DNA of 64,000 nt from Azorinus chamasolen (lineage: Eukaryota; Mollusca; Bivalvia; Cardiida; Solecurtidae): the NCBI GenBank assembly GCA_963576725.1, contig OY755237.1, positions 67,510,972-67,574,971 on the forward strand, read 5' to 3'. Positions 1 through 8,825 of this stretch are shown here, in pieces. The translations under genes and the position numbers were made by a program. How positions within the stretch are numbered: position 1 is the stretch's first letter; every line of letters starts with the position of its first letter. The notes under the pieces are model-generated. The model searched no databases. It saw only the letters and a list, made by a program, of their open reading frames with translations, and was not told the origin of the DNA.

Positions 1-184
1 ATAAATCTACTTAAAAGGAGCATTATCTAGAGAAAAGGAAAATTTTAGAATTGTGTAGTTTGAAACCATCGTGATAAATAGAGCATTTGCTCCTATAGGA
101 GCAAATGCTCTATTTATCACAATGGTTTCACAAAGTGACTTTTACAGAGTCGTCAAAAGTCGTCAATATGAGGGAATGGGTTAA
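1..184 (+). mobile_element. PAL-F miniature element, cut by window edge
   Basis: Right part of a TTAA-flanked element whose complete copies lie at 13130, 17117 and 28530. A perfect hairpin at 71-120 is centred on GCTCCTATAGGAGC with arms reading GTGATAAATAGAGCATTT. The right end is ATGAGGGAATGGG followed by TTAA at 181-184. The left end lies outside the window. Confidence 0.85.
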
Positions 185-189
185 GGAAT

Positions 190-290
190 TTTAGCTGTGG
201 TAGAAACAGTTGGATTGGATATATATTATTTCATAACCAAATAGAGCAGACCCTGACCAGACGGCCTATTGGCCCAACAGATGGTAGTAA
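190..290 (+). repeat. Degenerate half of a PAL-E element
   Basis: Contains AAATAGAGCAGACCCTGACC followed by a damaged core; the right half of the hairpin is lost. Confidence 0.5.
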
Positions 291-394
291 CGACACGTGT
301 GTGCCAACCATCAAGATGATATTTCGTTAAACGCAACCAAAGCAACTATTAAAAAAACTATTTTCTTTCACCCGGTGTATTCTGAATTATAATA

Positions 395-574
395 TCTGAC
401 TCCTCCCTCTTTGAATATTTATGAAGCAAACCACTAAAGCAACATTGCAGGATATGAATTGTATTAAAAACAGCACAGACACGGACCCAGAAGGCCCCTA
501 CAAGAGTCATCTGATTTGGGTCTACATTGTTTGCAAATGACTGAAACATTTATTTCCTGCATATAAAGGGTTAA
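395..574 (+). mobile_element. Degenerate PAL-E2 element
   Basis: The core is recognisable by CATCTGATTTGGGTCTACAT, and the right end is ATAAAGGGTTAA at 563-574. The left half of the hairpin is strongly diverged. Confidence 0.55.
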
Positions 575-634
575 GGCAGGTGGTAGCTTAATGAATCCCA
601 TAGGAGCTTTCTGCATAACATTTATTATGCATTA
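575..634 (+). repeat. PAL-A/B core remnant between two PAL-E copies
   Basis: GGCAGGTGGTAGCTTAATG and GGAGCTTTCTGCATAAC are parts of a PAL-A/B hairpin. The TTAA sites at both edges are also the ends of neighbouring PAL-E copies, which suggests insertion of E elements into the TTAA motifs of an older core. Confidence 0.5.
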
Positions 635-1050
635 ACCCTTTACCTAACAGATATTCATGTAAGACACAATGACATCATGAATATTTATTAGTTGACTTTA
701 TAAAATTATAATGGTATATGTACACAAGCATAATGTAGAATCAGATTTACATATATAATTCCATAAGCGAATAGAGAAGACTGTGACTGTTTGGGGATTG
801 TGGAGAGATAAACAATTTCCTCCATGAATTTTCAGTTACGAAGTTATTATTGCATGAATATGCATGGACTAGCATTTTACAAATACATATTACAAGAAGA
901 GTTTTGATTGTGACAGAAACTTCAAAAACAGATCTGTACTATTCCAACTAGCAAACAGAGCAGACCTTGATCAGACGTCTCCTACAGAAGCTGTTTGATC
1001 TGGGTCTACATCTTTTGCAAAGGCGCCAATGGTCGTCAATGGAAAGAGTT
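632..1050 (+). mobile_element. Two degenerate PAL-E2 copies in series
   Basis: Starts TTAACCCTTTACC with the E2 left block ATGACATCATGAATATTTAT. A second core at 952-1020 has GCAAACAGAGCAGACC and CTGATCTGGGTCTACA in spirit, with several substitutions. Both ends are eroded. Confidence 0.55.
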
Positions 1051-1610
1051 ATATGCTGTATTGTAGAATCTTAGGAATTTGCTCTATTTACGTGCAGTCA
1101 TTGCGCAAGTGTCCTCATAACCGATATAACAGAATGGCCGAACTGTGGTCAATATTTCAAATTCTTGGCAAAAACTAAAGTAATTTAAAGTAATTTACAT
1201 ATCAAATTCTATTATTGCAGTGTCTATATTTCAGTAATTTTGTAAGATCACAGTGAATCTTCAAATTCCACAGTTGTGTCTCAGAGAGATGACACGAACT
1301 TTGTGGTCAATATAATTTCGAATATTTGGCAAGAAACTGAAATAGTTCTCATGATAAAACCTATTGTATCATTACTTACATTTCATATATGTTGAAAAGA
1401 TACTATTGAATTTTCAAATTCCAAAGTTTTGTCTCATTTCATTGTTTTGAGTTTTAATTACATAATGGTCTGTCGTATCAGTGGTAGAAATACCACAGAC
1501 TTGACTCAAAAATCTGTCTCAATCATATCCCTTGACCCTAAATCTGCAGTAAAAATGACATCTGCTTAAATTTTGATCTGTTGCAATTATACTTACTGCC
1601 GATCCGTCCA
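1051..1610. repeat. AT-rich stretch with a degenerate ~155-bp tandem duplication
   Basis: 1145-1290 and 1303-1437 align imperfectly: both start GTGGTCAATAT and end near TTCAAATTCCA followed by GTCTCA. No gene, tRNA or PAL element is visible here. Confidence 0.5.
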
Positions 1611-1611
1611 A

Positions 1612-1697
1612 GCTATTAACCGAGTGTCAAACAGCTTGGATCCTGATGAGACGCCGAGTTACTTGGCGTCTCATCTGGATCCAAACTAGTTGCAGAT
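1612..1697 (+). mobile_element. PAL-G core
   Basis: Hairpin CAAACAGCTTGGATCC ... GGATCCAAACT centred on GCCGAGTTACTTGGC. Only the core is clear; the outer ends described at 16798 are not present. Confidence 0.65.
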
Positions 1698-2156
1698 GCC
1701 AGACAGTCAGCATGCACTTGGAAGGCTAATGGTTGATAAGTGAAATCGACACAGAAACTACGATCATTATTATACCAAGATATTTAATGCCAAAATTTAA
1801 ATTCCAATTAGTCATACGGTCATTGCAAGGAGATCTGGAGCCATACACTTTTTCAAACTCGTACCAAGTACGGCATTTTCTGTGTCAACAACACACATAT
1901 CAAATATCAATTATAGCAATATCAAATATGTTTATTACATTTGACAAGCACGTGACCGATATAGAAAAGAATGACAGGCAAATATGACAGGTAAATAATA
2001 CACTGTATTAACTCCCACATGGTTGATAGATAGCATTATAAACACCCTGGTAGGAGTTCTCCTATTGAGAATATTTTAAAAAAACATTTACAATTATCCG
2101 TGTAATTAACATACTTATATTGTCAACACCTAGTATGAAATTGGTCTACATAGCAC
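1698..2156. other. No recognised feature
   Basis: AT-rich DNA. An open frame of 84 codons at 1733-1987 has no recognisable domain and is not supported as a gene. Confidence 0.4.
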
Positions 2157-2376
2157 TACAGTAAACCACATCTAAACCGGACGTTCAAATTAGTAAACAT
2201 AATTATAGGTCTTGGAGACAAGACTTAGTGGCAGCTTAATGCAGGATGAAAGTCATGCAGAAAGCTCCTCTAGGAGCTTTCTGTATGACTTTCGTCCTGC
2301 ATTAAGCAGCCATCTGCCTAACAATATCCTAATTCTTCTCTCCTAGAATTCCGGTTTAGGTAGGGGTTTTACTGTA
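2157..2376 (+). mobile_element. PAL-A miniature element
   Basis: Family description: TA-flanked, about 205-220 bp. The left end is CAGTAAAACCTCTCTAAACC then GGACGTTCAA; the right end is CTAGAATTCCGGTTTAG then a pyrimidine-rich TTTTACTG. A central hairpin of about 45-bp arms runs from GGTGGCAGCTTAATGCAGG to GAAAGCTCC and back, with centre GCTCC(N4)GGAGC. Here the centre is GCTCCTCTAGGAGC. The TA flank and CAGT ends fit pogo/Tc1-mariner miniature elements by family knowledge; no transposase is present. Confidence 0.85.
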
Positions 2377-2560
2377 GTACCTGGTCTGTATTTCGAGAGT
2401 ACACAAGGACCTGTCTTTAGCGACCACTTAACAAAGTAACAAGCGCATGGCTGCTTTATCTTTATTCCGCCGCTATCCGCGATCTGACTCTCATTTGCAA
2501 ATAGCTTGGATCATAATAGGACGTCTAGTAAATCAGCATCTCGTCAGGATCCACGTTGTA
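2377..2560. repeat. PAL-D end fragment and degenerate PAL-G core
   Basis: ACCTGTCTTTAGCGACCAC at 2410-2428 is a PAL-D end. ATAGCTTGGATCATAATAGG to CGTCAGGATCCAC at 2501-2554 is a damaged PAL-G hairpin. Confidence 0.45.
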
Positions 2561-2664
2561 TGACGCCTGGTCAATAGTTTATCAAACACTTGTTGCTTGT
2601 ATGTCAAAAACTATTACCAGATCCAAAACTTAAGTGGACGTTATTTTTTCTTATCGCAGCGGGG

Positions 2665-2812
2665 TAAGAGTTAATGTAGAACGAGAGTAATACAGAAAGT
2701 TCCGACTAGAGCTTTCTATATATAGGTCTTGCTCTGCATTAAGCTGTTATAGATCTTAAATATCCAGCATTATCCCCCCTTTGATTGGTTGTTATATAGA
2801 GAGGTTTAACTG
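2665..2812 (+). mobile_element. Degenerate TA-type PAL element
   Basis: The core CAGAAAGTTCCGACTAGAGC and a right end TATAGAGAGGTTTAACTGTA are visible. The left end is missing. Confidence 0.5.
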
Positions 2813-2848
2813 TATATGTGTGGTGTTAGTCTTTTCTCAGAGTACAAC

Positions 2849-3049
2849 TACACCGTACTAATGCGACCACCATGCAGGGGTTTAATTATGTGGGTTTAGT
2901 ATAAAGGCAAGCGGTAGCTTAATGGAGTACGAAAGTTATGCAGAAAGCTCCTGCAGGAACTTTCTGCATTTCTTTCGTTCTCCATTAAGCAACCACCCAC
3001 TTATCTATCTTTATTCCTTAAACCGTCGCATTAGAGGGGCTTTACTGTA
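2849..3049 (+). mobile_element. PAL-B miniature element
   Basis: Family description: TA-flanked, about 200-220 bp. The ends read CTAATGCGACCACC and, at the right, GTCGCATTAGAGGGG then TTTTACTG. The hairpin reads GGTGGTAGCTTAATGCAGGA then CGAAAGTTATGCAGAAAGC with centre GCTCC(N4)GGAGC. In this copy the left terminus is diverged (CACCGTACTAATGCGACC) and the hairpin carries several substitutions. Confidence 0.8.
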
Positions 3050-3396
3050 TGCGGAGACCCAATTCAATGTAGGAGTTGGGTAAGTGTTATCATCGGCACT
3101 GAGCAAGATGCCATCTAAAACTATTGCAAATTAGGTAAATAATGTATGCATTTAATCAGTTGTAAATCTAATTATAATTCAAATATGATATTTATGCTAT
3201 GTAATCAGACAACCGATTCAGTTTTACATACATTTAGTAAAATTGTTACACTATATTTCGTTTATTTCATTACCGATATAGACGCTACATTTCCTCATGC
3301 AACAAAATACACGTCAGTGCCAGCAAAGCTGGCCCCAGATTTGTGTTTTTTTGGCGAGTCACCCTGATCTGCACAACAAGTACAGTAAATCTCCTA
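3050..3396. other. No recognised feature
   Basis: AT-rich sequence without PAL or tRNA motifs. An open frame of 73 codons at 3146-3367 has no recognisable domain. Confidence 0.4.
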
Positions 3397-3645
3397 TAAA
3401 CCTTTTCCCTAATGAATATTCATGAAGGAAAATAATGACATCATGAATATTAATAAGATTATTTTTATAATGGCATATGAACACAGGACAATTTGCCTCA
3501 GACAGAAACTGTAGAATCAGATCTATATTACATCATAAGCAAACAGAGCAGACCCTGATCAGACGGCTCCTATAGGAGCCATCTGATCTGGGTCTACTCT
3601 GTTTGCAGACTCGTCAAAATGCGCTTACATAAGGGAAAGGGTTAA
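3397..3645 (+). mobile_element. PAL-E2 miniature element, near complete
   Basis: Family description: TTAA-flanked, about 240-260 bp. The left end is CCCTTTACTCCATGAATATT, followed by GAAATAATGACATCATG and GTAGAATCAGATCTATATTA. An off-centre hairpin reads GCAAACAGAGCAGACCCTGA ... GATCTGGGTCTACTCTGTTT with centre GCTCCTATAGGAGC, and the right end is AGGGAAAGGG. This is the most abundant family in the window. TTAA plus CCC ends fit piggyBac-type miniature elements. Here the left TTAA has decayed to ATAA and the right TTAA is at 3642-3645. Confidence 0.85.
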
Positions 3646-3689
3646 GCGACAGCATGAAAGACACATAGTTCTAGGTCTTAATGTCAAAT

Positions 3690-3815
3690 GGGAGGTTAAT
3701 GCAGGACAACATAAGTCCCTGCAGGTGTTTTTGCATTACTTTCATCCTGCATTAAGCAACCACCTGTTTTAAAGACTCCAATTTCTATTCATTAATTGGT
3801 CGATGTTATGCTTTA
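3690..3815 (+). repeat. Degenerate TA-type PAL core
   Basis: GGTTAATGCAGGAC and CATCCTGCATTAAGCAACCA form a broken hairpin. Ends are not recognisable. Confidence 0.45.
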
Positions 3816-4040
3816 CCCTTTGAATATTCATGTAATATTGATGTTATTGTGACTCCGTGGGTATCAATTGGTTGCTTTTTATAATGACACACTGACAAGG
3901 GAAGCTTTGGCAATGGCAAAAAAGCAGAACGAGATCTACATTATTTTATAAACAAATAGAGCAGATCCTGATCAGACGGAACATACAGGAACTATCTGAT
4001 ATGGGTCTGCTCTGTTTGCATATGAAATTATAATACTTAC
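3816..4040 (+). mobile_element. Degenerate PAL-E2 element
   Basis: Starts TTTACCCTTTGAATATTC. The hairpin at 3950-4020 keeps CAGATCCTGATCAGACGG and GATATGGGTCTGCTCTGTTT with a damaged centre. Confidence 0.6.
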
Positions 4041-4513
4041 ATTCATATCTTTATTTCCTCCAATAAGGATCTGACTACACTTTCTTCTAATACCAAACAT
4101 CCGTGTGGTTATAAAAAAAGTACCTACTGTAGTTATAGTCTACTTTCAGTCCGAATGACCGCTCAGCCGACTACATTTACTCCCCTGGTCATTGAGTCAT
4201 TCGCCTACAGTATTGAGCACTGCTAACATATGGCGCAATCATGCAGCCGCGGTACCGGCGAGTGACCCTCACAGGTACCCATTTTAACCCCTGGGTGGAG
4301 AGTATGTGCGGGTGGGAGACATGGAAAAGCGTCTCTGAAATTTCCGGGTGGGACCGAGATTTGAACCCCGGACCTCCGGACTGATAGTCAAGCGCGTTAC
4401 CACTAGACCACCGCCACCTACAACCATATATGCCATTATTACAAAAAATCAGCTAATACATATTCATGGTGTCATTATATCTTACATGAATATGCAACAG
4501 AGGAAGGGTTAAC
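4041..4513 (-). mobile_element. PAL-E2 fragment interrupted by a SINE-like segment
   Basis: Left piece GGATCTGACTACACTTTC and right piece AATCAGCTAATACATATTCA with end GGAAGGGTTAA are reverse-orientation E2. The middle is replaced by the tRNA-like segment annotated separately. Confidence 0.45.
4160..4422 (-). mobile_element. tRNA-derived SINE-like segment
   Basis: On the minus strand the head reads GGTGGTCTAGTGGTAACGCG (A-box-like D arm), then GGGGTTCAAATCTCGG (B-box-like), followed by a body with GGGTTAAAATGGGTACC and GCCGGTACCGCGG. The head to body arrangement is that of tRNA-derived SINEs. It does not fold as a complete tRNA, and no poly-A tail or flanking duplication was found. A library search is needed to name the family. 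Confidence 0.5.
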
Positions 4514-4571
4514 CAAAATCTATCAGGCGAATCGCTGATTGGTTGATACAATGTGGAGAAAATGATCAAAT

Positions 4572-4644
4572 GGGGAATTAGCTCAAGTGGTAGAGCGCTC
4601 GCTTAGCATGTGAGAGGTACCGGGATCGATACCCGGATTCTCCA
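4572..4644 (+). tRNA. tRNA-Ala (anticodon AGC)
   Basis: The 73-nt tRNA has acceptor stem GGGGAAT/ATTCTCC with discriminator A, D arm TTAGCTCAAGTGGTAGAGC (A box), anticodon stem CTCGC/GTGAG with loop TTAGCAT, and T arm CCGGG ATCGATA CCCGG (B box). A run of nine Ts follows, a pol III terminator. It is the reference copy; 13 other genes here are identical to it in the 73 nt. Confidence 0.97.
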
Positions 4645-4649
4645 AATAT

Positions 4650-4790
4650 TTTTTTTTATATAAATACTGGTATCGATATTTATTTCGTGAGTCAGATGAT
4701 GTCGAATCGGGCAAGTGCATGTCGTAATACAGTAGAACCTGAGACCGCGAACTAATTAATCTTAACTAATCATATTCGCTCCTTCAAATA
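4650..4790. repeat. Flank duplicated at 10255-10385
   Basis: TTTCGTGAGTCAGATGATGT and CGCGAACTAATTAATCTTAA reappear with about 10 percent differences downstream of the PAL-C at 10057. The shared block lies next to a tRNA-Ala in both places, so it marks a small segmental duplication. Confidence 0.6.
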
Positions 4791-4803
4791 AGTAATGAAT
4801 TTG

Positions 4804-5207
4804 TTCAAAATACAATTATATACAAAAATAATATGAAATATAACACATGAAATTTAAAGTATGATTTGAAACAAAAAGCTTCAATAAATTTTGGTCCGTG
4901 AATTACCGTAAAAATATTTTTGGAGAATCCGGGTATCGATCCCGGTACCTCTCACATGCTAAGCGAGCGCTCTACCACTTGAGCTAATTCCCCATACAAA
5001 CGTTAGGTCTACATTGTATCATTTTGACAATTCTTCGGCAAATGTCGCATAGTCATCGCCCTTGGAGACAGGTGGAAGCTTAATGCAGAGTGAAAGTTAT
5101 GCAGAAAGCTCATATGGGAGCTTTCTGCAAAACCTTTATCCTGCAGTAAGCATCCCCCTGCCAAAAAGTACCTAAATTCTTCTCTACACTAGACCCAGAT
5201 CAGGGTC
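4804..5207 (-). repeat. tRNA-Ala repeat unit U1
   Basis: Unit of about 400-440 bp, repeated as U1-U5. Each has an AT-rich leader (AATACAATTATATACAAAAA, GAAGCTTCAATAAATTTTGG), a minus-strand tRNA-Ala, CATACAAACGTTAGGTCTAC with TTGTATCA and TTCTTCGGCAAAT, then the right two-thirds of a PAL-A (core at 5075-5160), ending in the collapsed palindrome GACCCAGATCAGGGTC. Confidence 0.75.
4921..4993 (-). tRNA. tRNA-Ala (AGC), in U1
   Basis: Identical in the 73 nt to the gene at 4572, on the opposite strand. The 3' flank on the minus strand is AAAATATTTTTACGG, giving a five-T terminator. Confidence 0.97.
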
Positions 5208-5500
5208 AAAATACAAGTATATACAAAAATAATATGAAATATAACATGAAATTCAAAGGATGATTTGCAATAAGAAGTTTCAATAAATTTTGGTCCATGA
5301 ATTACATATACCATAAAAATATATTTGGAGAATCCGGGTATCGATCCCGGTACCTCTCACATGCTAAGCGAGCGCTCTACCACTTGAGCTAATTCCCCAT
5401 ACAAAAGTTACGTCTACATTGCAACAGGTTGACAATTCTTCGGCAAATTTCGTATTGTTTTCTGCCTTGGAAACAGGTGGCAGCTTAATGCAGGGTGACA
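5208..5500 (-). repeat. tRNA-Ala repeat unit U2 (right part replaced)
   Basis: Leader, tRNA and post-tRNA segment match U1. The PAL-A part stops after GGTGGCAGCTTAATGCAGGG near 5500, where unrelated sequence begins. Confidence 0.7.
5326..5398 (-). tRNA. tRNA-Ala (AGC), in U2
   Basis: Identical to the reference copy. The minus-strand 3' flank AATATATTTTTATGG has a five-T terminator. Confidence 0.97.
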
Positions 5501-5664
5501 TTACACTTTCAGGACCGGTCATTACACTTCCCCTGTCATAATGTAAACTTCAATGATAGTGTGTATATGCCCTTGACAGTTGTTTGTTCGATATAGTTTT
5601 AATTTTAATATTTCTTCCTTTTATTTCATTTGAGAGTCCATTCTTACTTTAATTATTGCAATTA
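5501..5664. other. No recognised feature
   Basis: A short imperfect inverted repeat CATTACACTT ... is visible near 5505-5545, otherwise AT-rich DNA. Confidence 0.35.
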
Positions 5665-5861
5665 AAAGTTTGCCTTTGCATACAGGGTAGACCCAGATCA
5701 GATGGCTCCTGTACAGTGTAGGGGCTTTCTGATCAGGGTCTGCTCCATAGTTCTATAGTTCCTACTTTCGGAAAACATTCATGTGTTAATCTGCCATTTT
5801 TTTTATCTAATTAATATTCACGATGCCACCATTTATTACATGACATGGAGTAAATGGTTAA
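5665..5861 (-). mobile_element. PAL-E2, left end eroded
   Basis: The core reads GGGTAGACCCAGATCAGATG ... GATCAGGGTCTGCTCC with a damaged centre. The right end is CATGGAGTAAATGGTTAA, with TTAA at 5858-5861. Confidence 0.6.
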
Positions 5862-6312
5862 CACGTTCAAGCAGTTTGATCTTGATCCTTCAAGACGGTG
5901 TGCGGTAAAAATGCCACAGGTAAAAATGCCTTAGGTAAATATGCCATAGGTAAAAATGCCTTAGGTAAAAATGCCACAGGTAAAATGGTAAAAATGCCTT
6001 AGGTAATAATGCCTTAGGTAAATATGCCATAGGTAAAAATGCCACAGTTAAAAAAAAAAAAATAATAACAACACATATTTATAAATTTAAATATGTTGTA
6101 ATATCATTTCATTATCAATCTTGGTCTATCTTTATTTAAATAATTGTATGAAAAATCTTTTTTTCATTTTGGACTAATATTTGTTACTAAATAATGTTTT
6201 TATATACCTCTGAAAAAAAAATTAAAAAAAGAAAGAAGAAAATATGTTGTACTATCATTTCATAATCAAGTTTGGTGTTGTCTCGGTCTATTTTTTTGCA
6301 AATAATTGTAAT

Positions 6313-6380
6313 GCAAAACAGAGTAGATCCAGATTAGAAGACTCCTATCGGAAATGTCTGATCTGGGTCTACTCTGTTTG
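6313..6380 (+). mobile_element. PAL-E core inside the small foldback
   Basis: AAAACAGAGTAGATCCAGAT ... GATCTGGGTCTACTCTGTTT. No outer E ends are present, so only the hairpin is here. Confidence 0.6.
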
Positions 6381-6483
6381 TTAATGGAATTTGACAGATC
6401 TGTTTCTGTGTTTCATTATTGTTTCAAAAGATAGTATTATGTATTGTAACATACTAAAGATAAAAAACAAATCACAAGTAATG

Positions 6484-6552
6484 CAAAAACAGAGCAGATC
6501 CAGATTATAAGACTACTATAGGAACTGTCTGATCTGGGTCTACTCTGTTTGT
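6484..6552 (+). mobile_element. Second PAL-E core inside the small foldback
   Basis: AAAACAGAGCAGATCCAGAT ... GATCTGGGTCTACTCTGTTT. The downstream GATAGATCTGTTT and GTTTCAAAAGATAGTATTA repeat those after the first core, so a ~170-bp segment (6313-6480 and 6484-6625) is tandemly duplicated. Confidence 0.6.
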
Positions 6553-7081
6553 TACTGGAATTTGATAGATCTGTTTCATTATTGTTTCAAAAGATAGTAT
6601 TATGTATTGTAACATACTGAACAAATAACAAATATTTTGAAAATTGGTCTGAATCCAAAATAAACAAAAAGATTTTTCATACAATTATTTAAACAGAGTA
6701 GACCCAGCCACCAAAATTGATTATGAAATGATATTATAACATATTATTTCAAAATATAGTTTTCCTTTTATAAATTCAAAAATATTTGTTATTAATTATT
6801 TTTTTTTATAACTGTGGCATTTTTAAACAGAGTTGACCCAGACACAACCCGTCAAATGCCAGAAAATAATAATAAATATTTTTAATCTTGAATATATTTA
6901 GATGGTTTTATATACTAAAATTGATTATGAAATGATATTATAACATATTTTTTTCAAATTATTCAGTTTTCCTTTTATAAATTTAAAAATATTTGTTATT
7001 ATTATTATTTTATTTTTTAACTGTGGCATATTTACCTAAGGCATTTTTACCTGTGGCATTTTTACCTACATTCTTCAAGAC

Positions 7082-7195
7082 ATTGAACTTCTCTTGCAAA
7101 TTTCAGTGACTGAATAAAACGGTATGGACCCAGATAAAACGTTTCTTTATTGGTGGCAGCGCCACCTGGTTGGACAGGGGCAGAGAACCGACAAA
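7082..7195. other. No recognised feature
   Basis: Contains TGGTGGCAGCGCCACC, a short dyad, and one GGACCCAGATAAAACG E-like trace. Confidence 0.3.
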
Positions 7196-7613
7196 AGGCC
7201 CTCATTATATACAAAAATAATATGAAATATAACATGAAATTCAAAGTATGGTTTGAAACAAGAAGCTTCAATAAATTTTGGTCCGCGAATTACATGTACC
7301 ATAAAAAAATATTTGGAGAATCCGGGTATCGATCCCGGTACCTCTCACATGCTAAGCGAGCGCTCTACCACTTGAACTAATTCCCCATACAAACGTTAGG
7401 TCTACATTGTATCAGGTTAACAATTCTTCGCCAAATTACGTATAGTATTCTGCCTTGGAGACAGGTGGCAGCTTAATGCAGGGTGAAAGTTATGCAGATA
7501 GCTCATATGGGAGCTTTCTGCATAAATTTCAAGCAGCCCCCTGCCAAAAGTATCTAAATTCTTCTCTATTAGAATTCCGGTTTAGATGGGTTTTACTGTA
7601 GACCCAGATCAGG
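7196..7613 (-). repeat. tRNA-Ala repeat unit U3
   Basis: Complete unit. The PAL-A portion is 7458-7600, with centre GCTCATATGGGAGC and a short deletion in the right arm. Confidence 0.75.
7314..7386 (-). tRNA. tRNA-Ala (AGC), in U3
   Basis: One difference from the reference: GTTCAAG for GCTCAAG in the D stem, which keeps pairing as G-U and keeps the A box. The minus-strand 3' flank AAATATTTTTTTATGG is a terminator. Confidence 0.93.
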
Positions 7614-7751
7614 GTCAAAATACAATTATATACAAAAACAATATGAAATATAACGGTATTCAATATAACACATGAAATTTAAAGTATGGCTTGAAACAAG
7701 AAGCTTCAATAAATTTTGGTCCGCGAATTACATGTACCATAAAAAAATATT

Positions 7752-7824
7752 TGGAGAATCCGGGTATCGATCCCGGTACCTCTCACATGCTAAGCGAGCG
7801 CTCTACCACTTGAGCTAATTCCCC
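7752..7824 (-). tRNA. tRNA-Ala (AGC), in U4
   Basis: Identical to the reference. The minus-strand 3' flank AAATATTTTTTTATGG is a terminator. Confidence 0.97.
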
Positions 7825-7851
7825 ATACAAATGTTAGGTCTACATTGTATT

Positions 7852-8013
7852 ACAGGGGGCCATTTCGTGGGTCTACATGGTCTAAAAAGTAAAAAAAAAT
7901 ATTGATTGGGTCGATTTAGTGTTATATTATATACGTATATAATATAACACTTAATCGACACAATCAATTTCTTTTGACTTTTTAGACCATGTAGACCCAC
8001 GAAATGGTCCCAT
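7852..8013. mobile_element. PAL-N hairpin element
   Basis: One long imperfect palindrome. Its left arm starts GGGGGCCATTTCGTGGGTCT, and its right arm ends ACCCACGAAATGGTCCC. The centre is TATATACGTATATA at about 7928-7941. It splits the U4 segment TACATTGTAT / TTGTATCAAG and appears only once in the window. Confidence 0.7.
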
Positions 8014-8230
8014 GTGCATTGTATCAAGTTGACAATTCTTCGGCAAATTTCGTATAGTTATCGGCCTTGGAGACAGGTGGCAGCTTAATGCAGGGTGAAA
8101 GTTATGCAGATAGCTCATATGGAAGCTTTCTGCATAGATTTCAAGCAGCCCCTGCCAAAAAGTACCTAAATTCTTCTCTATTAGAATTCCGGTTTAGATG
8201 GGTTTACATGTACTGTAGACCCAGATCAGG

Positions 8231-8530
8231 GTCAAAATACAATTATATACAAAAATAATATGAAATATAACATGAAATTTAAAGTATATATAATTTGCAA
8301 TGAGAAGCTTCAATAAATTTTGGTCCGTGAATTATCATAAAAAATACTTGGAGAATCCGGGTATCGATCCCGGTACCTCTCACATGCTAAGCGAGCGCTC
8401 TACCACTTGAGCGTATTCCCCATACGAACGCTAAGTCTACATTGTATCAAGTTGACAATTCTTTGCCAAATAGGTCCCCCTTGTCCACTGAAATGGTATT
8501 GTTCTCTTGACTTTGCAAACAGTGTTGATC
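8231..8530 (-). repeat. tRNA-Ala repeat unit U5 (joined to two-tRNA unit)
   Basis: Leader as in U1-U4 with an extra TATATAATT. After the tRNA the sequence follows the two-tRNA inverted unit rather than PAL-A. Confidence 0.65.
8349..8421 (-). pseudogene. tRNA-Ala (AGC) with altered positions 8-9
   Basis: Positions 8-9 read AC in place of TA, so the conserved U8 is lost and the A box is weakened. The rest equals the reference. It is probably a pseudogene. It is the left partner of the two-tRNA unit 8349-8715. Confidence 0.75.
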
Positions 8531-8642
8531 AAACTCAGCCGCTTACCCTTATTAGATATTTCATTCCAACACATCGGATGAACTGGGTCTACACTTTGTA
8601 GAAGTGCCTCAGTATTTCTGAAGACGATAAATATCAACAACT
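8422..8642. repeat. Spacer of two-tRNA inverted unit, copy 1
   Basis: TTGTCCACTGAAATGG, GATCAAACTCAGCCGCTTAC and TTCCAACACATCGGATGAAC recur in reverse complement at 17846-18062 and 24892-25093. The unit is tRNA(-) spacer tRNA(+). Confidence 0.75.
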
Positions 8643-8715
8643 GGGGAATTAGCTCAAGTGGTAGAGCGCTCGCTTAGCATGTGAGAGGTACCGGGATCGA
8701 TACCCGGATTCTCCA
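8643..8715 (+). tRNA. tRNA-Ala (AGC)
   Basis: Identical to the reference. The 3' flank AATATTTTGTTTTATTA supplies two four-T runs. Confidence 0.97.
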
Positions 8716-8825
8716 AATATTTTGTTTTATTATCGTAGATATTTCGATCCATCACGTGTATCATGTGACATGGGCGCCTATGTGAGCTTCCTGAATGACT
8801 CTAATCTTGTATTACGCAACCATCT

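Larger units (their letters stand above)
5897..7072. mobile_element. Foldback-like element with 15-bp repeat arms
   Basis: The left arm (5903-6050) is about ten 14-15-bp repeats of GGTAAAAATGCC with ACA, TTA or ATA tails. The right arm (7021-7068) is three to four copies in reverse complement. The centre holds an inner inverted repeat (6060-6300 against 6630-6960, e.g. AAATAATTGTATGAAAAATC) and two PAL-E cores. CTTCAAGAC flanks both sides (5888-5896 and 7073-7081), a perfect 9-bp duplication. No open frame is seen. Tandem-repeat arms plus a 9-bp duplication fit the Foldback class by established knowledge; membership is inference. Confidence 0.7.
7614..8230 (-). repeat. tRNA-Ala repeat unit U4 with inserted hairpin element
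   Basis: As U3, with a longer leader duplicate (ATAACGGTATTCAATATAAC) and with the PAL-N hairpin inserted after TACATTGTAT. The PAL-A portion is 8060-8216. Confidence 0.75.
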
